Below, one piece after another: positions 26,837 to 35,304 of a stretch of DNA of 64,000 nucleotides. The notes beneath the pieces are model-generated. The model saw only the letters and a list, made by a program, of their open reading frames with translations. It searched no databases and was not told the DNA's origin. Source of the stretch: Salinicoccus halitifaciens (GTDB taxonomy: Bacteria; Bacillota; Bacilli; Staphylococcales; Salinicoccaceae); the NCBI RefSeq assembly GCF_021026095.1, contig NZ_JAJNCU010000008.1:118487-182486 (forward strand), given 5' to 3'. A program made the position numbers and the translations under genes. Each line of letters opens with the position of its first letter. The stretch's first letter is position 1.

Positions 26837-27742
26837 ATGAAGAAGTTAATTAAAAAAAGTTTTCCAGAAACTTATTTATTAATAAGAAGTTTATATAGAT
26901 ATTTTCTAGCTCAGTATTACAAGTTAAGAAGAGAAGAATCTTATCCTATAATTTTAGCTAAACTTTATAAGAGAAATACTGGAAAAGATTTGAACTGGAA
27001 TCATATCGAGACTTATAGTGAGAAAATGCAGTGGTCGAAATTATATGAACAAGATGACATTAAAACGATATTATCTGATAAATATTTAGTGAGGGATTGG
27101 GTTAAAAATACGATTGGTGAACAGTATCTTATTCCGCTACTTGGAGTGTGGGATACTTTTGAAGAGATTGAGTTTGAAAAGTTACCTCAACAATTTGTAT
27201 TAAAAGCGAATCATGGTTCTGGAACAAATATAATTGTAAAAAATAAAAGTGATTTAAATTTAAAACGTTCGAAAAAACTATTTAATATTTGGTTAAATAC
27301 GAATTTTGCTTTTACAAGCGGATTTGAATTACAGTATAAAGATATAAAACCTAAGATAATAGTCGAGAAATATATAGTTGATCAACATAACGAGTTAAAA
27401 GATTATAAATTCATTTGCTTTAATGGAAAAGTATATTACTGTTGGGTGCATTTGGATAAGGAAAAAGAATATAAGAGAAATATATACGATACTGAATGGA
27501 ATTTACAAGAATTTAGAATTGATGATTTTCCGCGAAGTAATAAGAAAATTGAACCACCAAAGAATTTTGATCGAATGGTTGAAGTAGCAGAAACGCTTTG
27601 TAAAGGTTTCTCTCATGTACGAGTTGATTTATATAATTGTGATGGAAAAATTTATTTTGGTGAGATGACATTCACTAGTGGTAGTGGTTATAGAAATATT
27701 TATCCTGAAATATATGATAAACACTTAGGTGAATTGTGGTAA
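26837..27742 (+). CDS. TupA-like ATP-grasp protein
   Basis: A 301-residue protein resembling the TupA-like ATP-grasp family: KLYKRNTGKDLNWNHIETYSEKMQW, the ATP-binding FVLKANHGSGTNI near 130 and the metal-binding end region YFGEMTFTSGSGY. TupA was named for teichuronopeptide (polyglucuronate-polyglutamate) synthesis in alkaliphilic Bacillus. Here the gene sits directly after UDP-glucose dehydrogenase, so it may attach an amino acid to a uronic-acid residue of the polymer (inference). ATG 26837 chosen because GGAAAGGA lies upstream; an in-frame GTG at 26816 lacks a site. Confidence 0.78.
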   Translation: MKKLIKKSFPETYLLIRSLYRYFLAQYYKLRREESYPIILAKLYKRNTGKDLNWNHIETYSEKMQWSKLYEQDDIKTILSDKYLVRDWVKNTIGEQYLIPLLGVWDTFEEIEFEKLPQQFVLKANHGSGTNIIVKNKSDLNLKRSKKLFNIWLNTNFAFTSGFELQYKDIKPKIIVEKYIVDQHNELKDYKFICFNGKVYYCWVHLDKEKEYKRNIYDTEWNLQEFRIDDFPRSNKKIEPPKNFDRMVEVAETLCKGFSHVRVDLYNCDGKIYFGEMTFTSGSGYRNIYPEIYDKHLGELW

Positions 27743-27863
27743 TAAAAATATTAAGTTTAACCCTACTATAAATAAAAAATTTTCGAATACGTTGAAATAA
27801 GAACAATACCTCTAGAAGATATTTTATACCTGTAGTGAAATAATAATCAAAAGGACAAATTTT

Positions 27864-29249
27864 ATGATTTCTATTTTTTTACGAAAATATATTAGTATTG
27901 TTTTAGTTGGGGTAATGGGAGTAATATTTCCATTAATATTAATGCAAGAATCTTTTGAACTGATTTTGATGCTCCCCTATCTTGTAGCAGTTTATTCTAT
28001 CTTTAGATTGTCTGTAATAATGTATAATGAGAAATTTAGACTAATCGAGATCTCTTTTTTTGTATTTATATATGTGTTTTTGGGCTTATCTCCTATAGCA
28101 CAAATTCAATTGGGTCATTTTCCTTATTCTGGAGTATATGGTGAAACTGATATATTACATGCTTTTATTATTATTTATATCGGTATCATCGGGTATGAAA
28201 TAGGTTTAGCTATTCATAAGTATCGGAGACCTAAGAATAAAATCAAATCAGAGACACAAGCTAAATATTTTAATCTTAAATCTCTTATGATGCTAATATT
28301 AGTTTCAATTGTCCTATTTGTATTCTCTTCCTTATTTCTTGGTGTAAATAATTTATTTTTACCGAGAAACATTGCAGCAGAAACAGAGGATATTAGTTCA
28401 AGTATTGGTCAATTATTAGGGAAACTCCAGCAAGTTCCTATTTATATCTCACTTCTCTTTGCTTTAGTGTTATGGAAATATAAATCACCAAAAGGTATAA
28501 AGACGTATAGGGACCTATTACTATTATTGAGTATCATAACACTATTGATATTCAATTTGATAATTAATAATCCTATTTCATCACCAAGATATTGGTTTGG
28601 TGCTGTTTATCTCAGTATTATAATAGTGTTTATGAAATGGGGTCGCTTGAGCCAAACAAAAATAATATTCCTCTTTATTTTTATATTTATCGTGCTTTTT
28701 CCATACGCTGATCTGTTCAGAAATAGCTTAGAAGCAAATATAGAGATTAGAGAGATAATACTCGTATTAGCTAGCGGAGACTTTGATGCTTTTCAACAAG
28801 TAATGAATTCTAAAGTTTATACGGATATATATGGCTATAGCTTTGGTTATCAACTTATAGGTGTTCTATTATTCTGGGTACCAAGGAGTATATGGACTGA
28901 TAAACCAGTCGGTACAGGATATACAATTGGTGAGGGCTTAGGATATGAGTTTCTGAATATCTCCGCTTCTCTGTGGGTAGAATTTTTTGTGAATTTTAGC
29001 TTTATCGGTGTAATACTATTATTTGCCTTATATGGTTACCTTACTTCATATATACAAAAAAAATATATTGAGAGCGAAAGAAAAAAGGAAATGAACTTTA
29101 TAACTATTTTTACTCCATTTTTTGCTGCTTATCAGTTTTTCTTGTTAAGAGGGGACCTTCTGTCATCATTTGCATATTTAGCACCTATTATTATAGTAAT
29201 AATTATAGGGTTAAACTTTAAATTTAAACGTAAGATTACTAATAATTAG
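27864..29249 (+). CDS. wzy: Wzy-type oligosaccharide repeat-unit polymerase
   Basis: A 461-residue protein with about 12 membrane helices and a large external loop after the central helices. Sequence is poorly conserved, as usual for polymerases, but the helix pattern, the loop containing YGYSFGYQLIGVLLFWVPRSIW and its place in a Wzx/Wzy locus support the call. It would join flipped repeat units on the outer membrane face. A 120-base AT-rich gap separates it from the ATP-grasp gene. Confidence 0.78.
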   Translation: MISIFLRKYISIVLVGVMGVIFPLILMQESFELILMLPYLVAVYSIFRLSVIMYNEKFRLIEISFFVFIYVFLGLSPIAQIQLGHFPYSGVYGETDILHAFIIIYIGIIGYEIGLAIHKYRRPKNKIKSETQAKYFNLKSLMMLILVSIVLFVFSSLFLGVNNLFLPRNIAAETEDISSSIGQLLGKLQQVPIYISLLFALVLWKYKSPKGIKTYRDLLLLLSIITLLIFNLIINNPISSPRYWFGAVYLSIIIVFMKWGRLSQTKIIFLFIFIFIVLFPYADLFRNSLEANIEIREIILVLASGDFDAFQQVMNSKVYTDIYGYSFGYQLIGVLLFWVPRSIWTDKPVGTGYTIGEGLGYEFLNISASLWVEFFVNFSFIGVILLFALYGYLTSYIQKKYIESERKKEMNFITIFTPFFAAYQFFLLRGDLLSSFAYLAPIIIVIIIGLNFKFKRKITNN

Positions 29250-29651
29250 TGATTTTAATTTGTAAATATTTTCTAATATTGAAAATGAAAATATGATAAA
29301 TATGAATTTTTTCTAGTACCTTATCGTAGATGCAATATCAGTAATATATTAACAATATAATATACTTCTTAGTATCAAAAGATTCTGAAATTTATTGTTT
29401 TTACTATATAGTGCGGATAAAACCACATTTCAATAGTTTTAAAAATGATGATAAATTCAATCATTATAATATTTAAATGTATTACATTAATAATTGGATA
29501 TTCTCATCAGTTAGTAAAATTTTAAAAAAATGATTATCCAATTAAACAAACATAAGTAAAGATTCCATTTAAATACTTTATACGAGCACGTAATAAAAAT
29601 AGGTAATTATATAGAATCGTTTATTACTGATTTACACGAAGGAGGATAAAG
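29250..29651. other. 402-base AT-rich intergenic gap before galU
   Basis: No gene seen. It contains a 9-bp inverted repeat (AATTGGATA 29492-29500 with TATCCAATT 29535-29543) separated by 34 bases and presumably the galU promoter, which I could not place with confidence. There is no clear terminator for the polymerase gene. Confidence 0.5.
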
Positions 29652-30539
29652 ATGAAAAAAGTTAAAAAAGCAGTAATTCCTGCTGCAGGATTAGGTACAA
29701 GATTCTTACCGGCAACAAAAGCGATGCCGAAAGAAATGTTGCCGATTCTAGATAAACCTACTATTCAATATATCGTGGAAGAAGCAGTTGCAGCTGGGAT
29801 AGAAGATATCATCATTGTTACTGGTCGGCATAAAAGGGCTATTGAAGATCACTTTGATCACCAAGTGGAGCTTGAATTGAACTTAGAAAGAAAAGAGAAG
29901 TACGATGTTTTAGAGAAGGTGAATTTCTCAACTAATTTAGCAAATATCTTTTACATAAGACAAAAAGAACCAAAAGGCCTTGGTCATGCTATTCATACTG
30001 CAAAGCAATTCATAGGTGATGAACCTTTTGCGGTTTTACTCGGTGATGATATTGTGGAGAGTGAGACTCCTGGTATCAAACAGTTAGTCGATATGTATGA
30101 TCAGGTCGAGGGTCCAATCATAGGTGTTAAAACAGTACCTGATGAGGAAGTTTCAAGGTACGGCATCATTGAATATGAGAGTAAAGAAGAAAACTTATAT
30201 AATGTATCTAAAATGTATGAAAAGCCTGATTTATCCGAGACCAATTCAAGGTTGGCGATTATGGGCCGATATGTGCTAACAGCAGATATTTTTGAGGAGC
30301 TTGAAAAAGAAAAAGTAGGTGCAGGGGGCGAAATTCAGTTAACTGATGCACTGGCTGATTTGAGCCAAAAGCGTTCTGTCTATGCCTACGATTTCCAAGG
30401 GACCCGTTATGATGTTGGGGATAAAACAGGATTTGTCACTACAACTCTTGAATACGCACTCAAATCCTCAATGAAAGAAGATTTACTGAATTATATGGAA
30501 GCATCATTAAAAAAGCATAGAAATAAAACATTTAAATAA
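29652..30539 (+). CDS. galU: UTP-glucose-1-phosphate uridylyltransferase
   Basis: A 295-residue nucleotidyltransferase of normal length. The N-terminal [32 protein letters not shown] is the nucleotide-binding signature; [13 protein letters not shown] holds the metal-binding aspartates and [12 protein letters not shown] the C-terminal motif. It makes UDP-glucose, the substrate of the dehydrogenase at 25607. AAGGAGG sits upstream at good spacing. Its 21-base distance to the next gene suggests a galU-unknown-sugar transferase transcript. Confidence 0.95.
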   Translation: MKKVKKAVIPAAGLGTRFLPATKAMPKEMLPILDKPTIQYIVEEAVAAGIEDIIIVTGRHKRAIEDHFDHQVELELNLERKEKYDVLEKVNFSTNLANIFYIRQKEPKGLGHAIHTAKQFIGDEPFAVLLGDDIVESETPGIKQLVDMYDQVEGPIIGVKTVPDEEVSRYGIIEYESKEENLYNVSKMYEKPDLSETNSRLAIMGRYVLTADIFEELEKEKVGAGGEIQLTDALADLSQKRSVYAYDFQGTRYDVGDKTGFVTTTLEYALKSSMKEDLLNYMEASLKKHRNKTFK

Positions 30540-30559
30540 ATAGCGAAAGGGTGGCATAA

Positions 30560-31513
30560 TTGAAATTTACTGTACTTAGTACTACTGCTAAGCATAATAC
30601 AGAATTCTTACAATTACCTGATCGTATTATTTTAAGTAATGAAAGTTCCAACTTTCTGATCTCTTCTAAAATGAAGCTTAATGAATTCTTAAGTAATCTG
30701 GACAAAGATGAGATCATCATAGCGGACTGTGAAAGCAAACAAGGGGTCTCATTATATAATGAGACCCTTGATACCTCATTCACTGTTCTTGATTACAAGC
30801 CTAATGATTTAACCATGGAGGCAGCTGATTTAGCCATACTAAATTACTTTAAAAGAGATTTAAGAGGTAAATCAGTAGCTATTTATGGGACAGGTAATAT
30901 AGCGTCCAAACTTGCTTTGAGGCTTTCTGAAAGAAGTGCTAAAGTTTATATGTTTGGCCGTAATCCTAAAAAAATAAGAATATGTGTTGATGCTTTAAAG
31001 CAAATCACTTTCGAGCCTGACTTCATCTGCTATGGAGACAGTGAGTCAAGAGTAGACTGCCTTGTTTCATTTGTTTCTTCAGAAAAAGTTGTCGGGAAGT
31101 CTTATTTAGAAATATTGAATGATAATGCACTTTGTTTAGACGGCGGTATTGGTAATTTTTCCAAAGGGTTTATAAAAAGGGCACTTGAATCAAATCATGA
31201 AGTTCGAAGACTGGATGTCCGACAATCACAGGAAATCATGGATGGCTACATCACCTCCCGTTTAAATTCTGAATTTGATAATATTATCGGAACTGATGTT
31301 ATCAATGGTGAGATAGTCGTGGCCGGGGGAATCATGGGACGGGATGGAGAAATCATTATAGACAGAATTTCGAGACCGACCAGGGTTATCGGTATTGCAA
31401 ATGGTATAGGAGGTGTCAAAAATGACTCAGATCTTAGGGATGAGGAAAAAGAAAAAATCAAAAACGTTCAAGAATCTATTGAACAAAGTCTCAAAAAGAG
31501 CATTGGACGTTAG
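30560..31513 (+). CDS. Rossmann-fold NAD(P)-binding protein of unknown function
   Basis: A 317-residue soluble protein. The N-terminal 95 residues are of no recognised family; a dinucleotide-binding motif GTGNIASKLALRLSERSAK lies near residue 112, followed by a C-terminal half with GGIMGRDGEIIIDRISRPTR and GIANGIGG. The layout recalls shikimate- or ornithine-dehydrogenase-type enzymes where the NAD domain is second. Its place between galU and the priming transferase suggests a role in making the first sugar or a modification (inference). Its last 92 bases overlap the sugar transferase reading frame, an unusually long overlap. The TTG start follows AAAGGGTGG. Confidence 0.65.
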   Translation: MKFTVLSTTAKHNTEFLQLPDRIILSNESSNFLISSKMKLNEFLSNLDKDEIIIADCESKQGVSLYNETLDTSFTVLDYKPNDLTMEAADLAILNYFKRDLRGKSVAIYGTGNIASKLALRLSERSAKVYMFGRNPKKIRICVDALKQITFEPDFICYGDSESRVDCLVSFVSSEKVVGKSYLEILNDNALCLDGGIGNFSKGFIKRALESNHEVRRLDVRQSQEIMDGYITSRLNSEFDNIIGTDVINGEIVVAGGIMGRDGEIIIDRISRPTRVIGIANGIGGVKNDSDLRDEEKEKIKNVQESIEQSLKKSIGR

Positions 31514-32111
31514 TTTAGGAACCGTTGCACTAATAGCTGTAAGCCCTGTCCTGGTATATGCTTCTTATAAGATTAAAAAAGAAGACAACGGACCTGTATT
31601 CTTTAAACAAAAAAGAAGCGGTTTAAATAATGAACCTTTTGAAATGTATAAGTTCAGATCAATGAAGGTTGATAACAAGGTCATTGGCACTCATGCTAAT
31701 AACGATGAAAATCCTTATGACAATTGGAAGGGAAGAGTACCGGACGATTTTGTTTTTAAAACTGCTTCTGGTAATAACCCCAATATAACTAATATCGGGG
31801 AAGTCATTAGAAAGTATTCTATTGATGAGCTCCCTCAAATACTCAATGTGCTTAAAGGCGACATGAGCATAGTCGGACCCAGACCTGAAATTATTCAGAT
31901 TACAAGGCACTATGACCAAGAGCAACAAAGGCGTTTGGAAGTCAAGCCTGGTATCACAGGTTGGGCCCAAGTAAATGGGAGAAGTGACATGAACCACGGG
32001 AAGAAGATTGAGTATGATTTATGGTACATAGATAACAATAATTTTTGGTTAGATCTCAAAATAATTTGGATGACATTTATCCAGGTGATCACTGGTAAAG
32101 GTTCAGTTTAA
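31422..32111 (+). CDS. priming undecaprenyl-phosphate sugar transferase (CapM/WcaJ-like)
   Basis: A 229-residue monotopic membrane enzyme: one membrane segment at about 27-50, then the cytosolic polyisoprenyl-phosphate sugar-1-phosphate transferase domain with FKQKRSGLNNEPFEMYKFRSM, YSIDELPQILNVLKGDMS, GPRPE and KPGITGWAQVNGR. It loads the first sugar phosphate onto undecaprenyl phosphate. ATG 31422 is eight bases after AGGAGG, itself inside the upstream gene. It ends the polysaccharide locus. Confidence 0.92.
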   Translation: MTQILGMRKKKKSKTFKNLLNKVSKRALDVSLGTVALIAVSPVLVYASYKIKKEDNGPVFFKQKRSGLNNEPFEMYKFRSMKVDNKVIGTHANNDENPYDNWKGRVPDDFVFKTASGNNPNITNIGEVIRKYSIDELPQILNVLKGDMSIVGPRPEIIQITRHYDQEQQRRLEVKPGITGWAQVNGRSDMNHGKKIEYDLWYIDNNNFWLDLKIIWMTFIQVITGKGSV

Positions 32112-32178
32112 AATGAAAAAGAATTTAGATGATATCTTTTATTACAACTATAAGTAGTACAAAAAGGTTGCGTCAATT

Positions 32179-32874
32179 TTGGATAATAAAAAAGATATTG
32201 AGTACATAATTTTATTAAGTATTATTTTAATATTGCTTTTAAGCATTATAATATTATTTGTCAGTTCTACTATTGAAAGTATCTTGGAAAATGTGAATAT
32301 TACCGATGTTATAATAATAAGCATCTCTTTTTTAGGAGTATTTTCTACTTTCTTTGGTGCTTTAATAGGTGCGTGGTTATCAGGCCGATACAGTATGAAA
32401 ATTGCGCAAAAACAAATGGAATTCGAAAAAGATAAGCGCATAAATGAATACTGGTCTAAATACATGCTTTTAAAAGATAATTTGAACAGTGAAATCAGGG
32501 TGAACAGACCCTCACATATCTTTGGTAATGTAGTTGTAGGTGAGAAAGGTAAAATAAGACCTTACACTAAAAATCATAATCTCATTATCCATAAAGAAAT
32601 TGAGGAATTACATATTGAAAATATGAAGCGTTATAAATATGATGCTATAGAGCTAAAAAGTCTTGAAGGGTTCAATTATCTTCCTCATCACAGAAAAGAA
32701 GAACCAACTCTTTTATTTAAGTATATATCTACATATGCTACTCTTTGTAGAGAAATCAATAAGAGATTAGCGAAATCTGAGGGTGAAATAAAAATTGACA
32801 ATATTGTACTTAGCAACTTACAAAATAGTTTAGAAAAAATTTTCAATATTATTAACAAGCAAAATAAAGAGTGA
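32179..32874 (+). CDS. two-TM protein with cytosolic helical domain, unknown
   Basis: A 231-residue protein. Two hydrophobic helices (about 8-30 and 43-66, the second glycine-rich with GALIGAWLSGRYS) are followed by a charged helical cytosolic part that begins KIAQKQMEFEKDKRINEYW. No known family recognised. The architecture resembles that of the unrelated-looking gene at 38962-39726. AT-rich; the TTG start has AAAAAGG about eleven bases upstream. It sits just outside the polysaccharide locus at the entrance to the accessory strip. Confidence 0.6.
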   Translation: MDNKKDIEYIILLSIILILLLSIIILFVSSTIESILENVNITDVIIISISFLGVFSTFFGALIGAWLSGRYSMKIAQKQMEFEKDKRINEYWSKYMLLKDNLNSEIRVNRPSHIFGNVVVGEKGKIRPYTKNHNLIIHKEIEELHIENMKRYKYDAIELKSLEGFNYLPHHRKEEPTLLFKYISTYATLCREINKRLAKSEGEIKIDNIVLSNLQNSLEKIFNIINKQNKE

Positions 32875-33089
32875 TACTTAAAGTTAAAGCTTTTTAATTC
32901 TACTTTATTTAATTTAATGATCTATTAAAAGTAAATAAGTAATATTGAAAAGGAAAAACTTACAAGTGATTTATTACTAATGTACCCAGATTAATCTACT
33001 AATATAATCGTGTTCAACTCTACATCAACTTGAGTTCTTTATTTAAAAGTAGTCTCATGAAGACATGGTTTTTATTTTTAAAGCTCCCA

Positions 33090-33118
33090 TTGCATCACGC
33101 ACAGATAAAGACTATCTT
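33090..33118 (+). promoter_or_regulatory. promoter of PNPOx-like copy 1
   Basis: TTGCAT (33090-33095), 17-base spacer, TATCTT (33113-33118). The same arrangement is preserved ahead of copies 2 and 3 although the spacer sequence has drifted, which supports its function. Confidence 0.7.
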
Positions 33119-33140
33119 TTAAATAAGAGGTGATATACAG

Positions 33141-33512
33141 ATGGAAACCGAAAAATTGATGGACAAGATTGACCTCATCCTCAAGACTTCCAAAGCAGGC
33201 ACCATGTCCACATCAGTCAATCATACAGTCAGCGAATATATGAACTTCTATATAAGGGATTATGCACTATTCACCGAAACGGAAAAAGACTCTCCTATCC
33301 TGAGAGGCATCAAGGAGCACCCGCTTGTATATATTACGCTGGGTGGGAATGCGGATGCTGCGGATCGACTTGAGGTTATAGGTGAGATTGAAGTGGTCAC
33401 CGACCAGGACATCATCGACTGGCTGGCCCAACAGAAAGGACCGCTTACTGTGGCGACAAATATGGTGATGCTTAAAGTTATGGCGTTGAAAGTGAAGTTG
33501 GTGGAGGAGTAA
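33141..33512 (+). CDS. PNPOx-like (general stress protein 26 type) protein, copy 1, intact
   Basis: A 123-residue soluble protein resembling the short FMN-binding split-barrel proteins of the pyridoxamine-phosphate-oxidase-like family: TSKAGTMSTSV near residue 16, SEYMNFYIRDYALFTETEK near 30 and HPLVYITLGG near 60 match the family pattern SK-GTMAT / YMTFF-D--LYT-T-K / NP-VHILLG. The flavin and substrate are not known. AAGAGGTGATA lies upstream and a hairpin terminator follows. This is the only one of the three copies with both start codon and frame intact. Confidence 0.75.
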   Translation: METEKLMDKIDLILKTSKAGTMSTSVNHTVSEYMNFYIRDYALFTETEKDSPILRGIKEHPLVYITLGGNADAADRLEVIGEIEVVTDQDIIDWLAQQKGPLTVATNMVMLKVMALKVKLVEE

Positions 33513-33547
33513 AAGACTGCTAGATTCTATTAATATATAAATTAAGA

Positions 33548-33574
33548 AGCACCCATAAAGATATGGGTGCTTTA
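33548..33574 (+). terminator. terminator of PNPOx-like copy 1
   Basis: Stem AGCACCCAT / ATGGGTGCT with a six-base loop and TTTATAT; nearly the same hairpin ends copy 2. Confidence 0.85.
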
Positions 33575-33680
33575 TATATGTCTACATGTCAATGAGTCAA
33601 GGTTTGACCCTACACGAGTGAGGCCATTCTGGCTTCAGAGTGATTTCATAAGAATACGGTTTTTATATTCAAAACACCTT

Positions 33681-33709
33681 TTGCTTCTACAACGAATCAA
33701 GGCTATCTT
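33681..33709 (+). promoter_or_regulatory. promoter of PNPOx-like copy 2
   Basis: TTGCTT (33681-33686), 17-base spacer, TATCTT (33704-33709), aligned with the promoter of copies 1 and 3. Confidence 0.65.
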
Positions 33710-33731
33710 TTAAATAAGAGGTGATATATAG

Positions 33732-34103
33732 ATAGAAACCGAGAAATTGATGGACGAGATTGATCTGATCCTCCAGACTTCCAAAGCAGGCACCATGTCG
33801 ACGTCAGTCAGTCCCACAGTCAGCGAATATATGACTTTCTATATAAAGGATTATGCACTATATACTGAAACGGAAAAGAATTCCCCGGTTATAAGCGGCA
33901 TCGGTCACAACCCTTTGGTCCATATCACATTGGGCGGCGACGAGCAGAGTGACAATCACCTTGAAATCATAGGTGAAACCGAGGTGGTGACCGATCGGGC
34001 GATCATCGACTGGCTGGCACAGGAGAAGGGGCCGCTCACGGTGGCTGCTGATATGGTAATCCTTAAGATTATGGCGTTGAAAGTGAAGCTGGTGGGGGAG
34101 TAA
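33732..34103 (+). pseudogene. PNPOx-like protein copy 2 with start codon changed to ATA
   Basis: The reading frame matches copy 1 over its entire length and is open to a normal stop, but the codon aligned with the ATG of copies 1 and 3 is ATA (33732-33734), eight bases behind the preserved AAGAGGTG site. The next possible starts are TTG 33747 and ATG 33750, which have no ribosome site at proper distance and would remove only five or six residues. The protein may therefore be made at a low level or not at all. It is more similar to copy 3 than to copy 1 (shared MTFYIKDYALYTETEKNSP). Upstream and downstream sequences are also duplicated. Confidence 0.7.
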
Positions 34104-34145
34104 AGATTACTAGCTTTTGCTTAAATTTATAGATGGAAATGAAGA

Positions 34146-34173
34146 AGCACCCATAGAGATATGGGTGCTTTCT
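34146..34173 (+). terminator. terminator of PNPOx-like copy 2
   Basis: Stem AGCACCCAT / ATGGGTGCT with a six-base loop followed by TTCTTT. Confidence 0.85.
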
Positions 34174-34268
34174 TTACATTCAATCATTATATTTTCAGCA
34201 TTTTAATGGAAGGTTAATACCTGCTCAACAATCTACCTGTATCGTTGGAAGCATCAAAGGAAATGGAG

Positions 34269-35129
34269 ATGATACAGTTGAAAAATTTCTATCGGCTATT
34301 ATTTATCGCTATGTCGCTCATATTGATTGTAACTATGCTTTTTGACAGTAATGTAAGTGCAAATGGAGATTCAAGGAATAAGAACTGGCTGACAAGCAAC
34401 AACATGGAACTGAGTGCACACCGCGGTTCCCACGTCATGGTGCCGGAGAACACTTTGGAAGCTGTTGAATGGGCAGGTAAATTTGGTTACGGCTTCATCG
34501 AAATCGATGTCCGCAAAACTAAAGACGGGCAGTACATACTGATGCATGACGATACAGTTGACCGTACAACAACAGGTTCCGGAAGAGTCGTCGACCTGAC
34601 GTGGGAAGAAATTCAGGAGCTGTCCATCTTGGATAAAGACGGCAATGTGACGGAGTATAAAGTGCCGACGCTTGAAGAAGCATTGGAAGCAGCGTACGAA
34701 TATGGTCTTGGCGTCAACTTTGATGGTTCAAAAGGTGATTGGAGCGATCAGTCGTTTGTAGACGGGATCCTGGAAATTGCTGAAGAAGAAAGAATACTCG
34801 ACCACTCATTTTTCGTGCTGAGCAACCAGGGTATGCGTGACCAATTCAATTCGTGGTACCCGGAAGAAACAGTGAGTTTTCTCGGCAACGCTGCGGACAA
34901 TGTTGAAGCGGACATCCAGGAGCTTCAAAAGTATGAAAGTGCGATTTATTCAACATCAGTCAATAATATCGATGAAGAAAATGCTGAAAAAATCAAAGAT
35001 GCAGGCATCAAGCTGCATATATACTCTGTGAATACAGATGAGGCATATGAAAAAGCTAAATCAATGAAACCGCGCCTGATTGAGACGGATGTAATCCTGC
35101 CACAGAAAGCCAACAAGTATTTGGATTAA
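34269..35129 (+). CDS. secreted or membrane-anchored glycerophosphodiester phosphodiesterase
   Basis: A protein of about 286 residues: an N-terminal hydrophobic segment with an ANG end (cleavable signal or anchor), then a GDPD TIM barrel. Catalytic marks are SAHRGSHVMVPENTLEA (His and acidic partner), FIEIDVRKTKDGQYILMHDDTVDRTT (metal-binding Glu/Asp and second His) and NFDGSKGDW in place of the more usual Glu-x-Lys. Such enzymes cleave glycerophosphodiesters, including teichoic-acid glycerol phosphate, outside the cell. Several in-frame starts exist (34245, 34263, 34269, 34278); ATG 34269 is seven bases behind AAAGGA. Higher GC than its surroundings. Confidence 0.85.
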   Translation: MIQLKNFYRLLFIAMSLILIVTMLFDSNVSANGDSRNKNWLTSNNMELSAHRGSHVMVPENTLEAVEWAGKFGYGFIEIDVRKTKDGQYILMHDDTVDRTTTGSGRVVDLTWEEIQELSILDKDGNVTEYKVPTLEEALEAAYEYGLGVNFDGSKGDWSDQSFVDGILEIAEEERILDHSFFVLSNQGMRDQFNSWYPEETVSFLGNAADNVEADIQELQKYESAIYSTSVNNIDEENAEKIKDAGIKLHIYSVNTDEAYEKAKSMKPRLIETDVILPQKANKYLD

Positions 35130-35154
35130 GAAGTATAAAATTTAATTCATATTA

Positions 35155-35190
35155 AATGCTCTTGGACAAAGATGTTCCGGAGCATTTTAT
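35155..35190 (+). terminator. terminator of the GDPD gene
   Basis: Outer stem AATGCTC / GAGCATT continued by GGACA / TGTTCC pairing across an AAGA loop, followed by TTTATT. Confidence 0.7.
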
Positions 35191-35200
35191 TCATTAGCTT

Positions 35201-35304
35201 TCATTTCCCTTATTAATACTAGTCATAGCTATTGTCTTTAAGAGAGAATTGAGAAACTTAATCAATAGAGTATCTGAAATTACATAGAGGAATAATTATC
35301 AATG
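35201..35304 (+). pseudogene. remnant of a homologue of the small membrane protein at 40342
   Basis: The reading SFPLL-(8)-FKRELRNLINR (from 35201) matches SFPLLVDVVIIFNKELRNLINR in the protein at 40342, and the two DNA stretches (35201-35304 and about 40449-40541) align almost base for base over roughly 95 positions. In the remnant the codon corresponding to a Trp is TAG (35285-35287) and no start or downstream part can be found, so it is a dead fragment. Confidence 0.7.
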
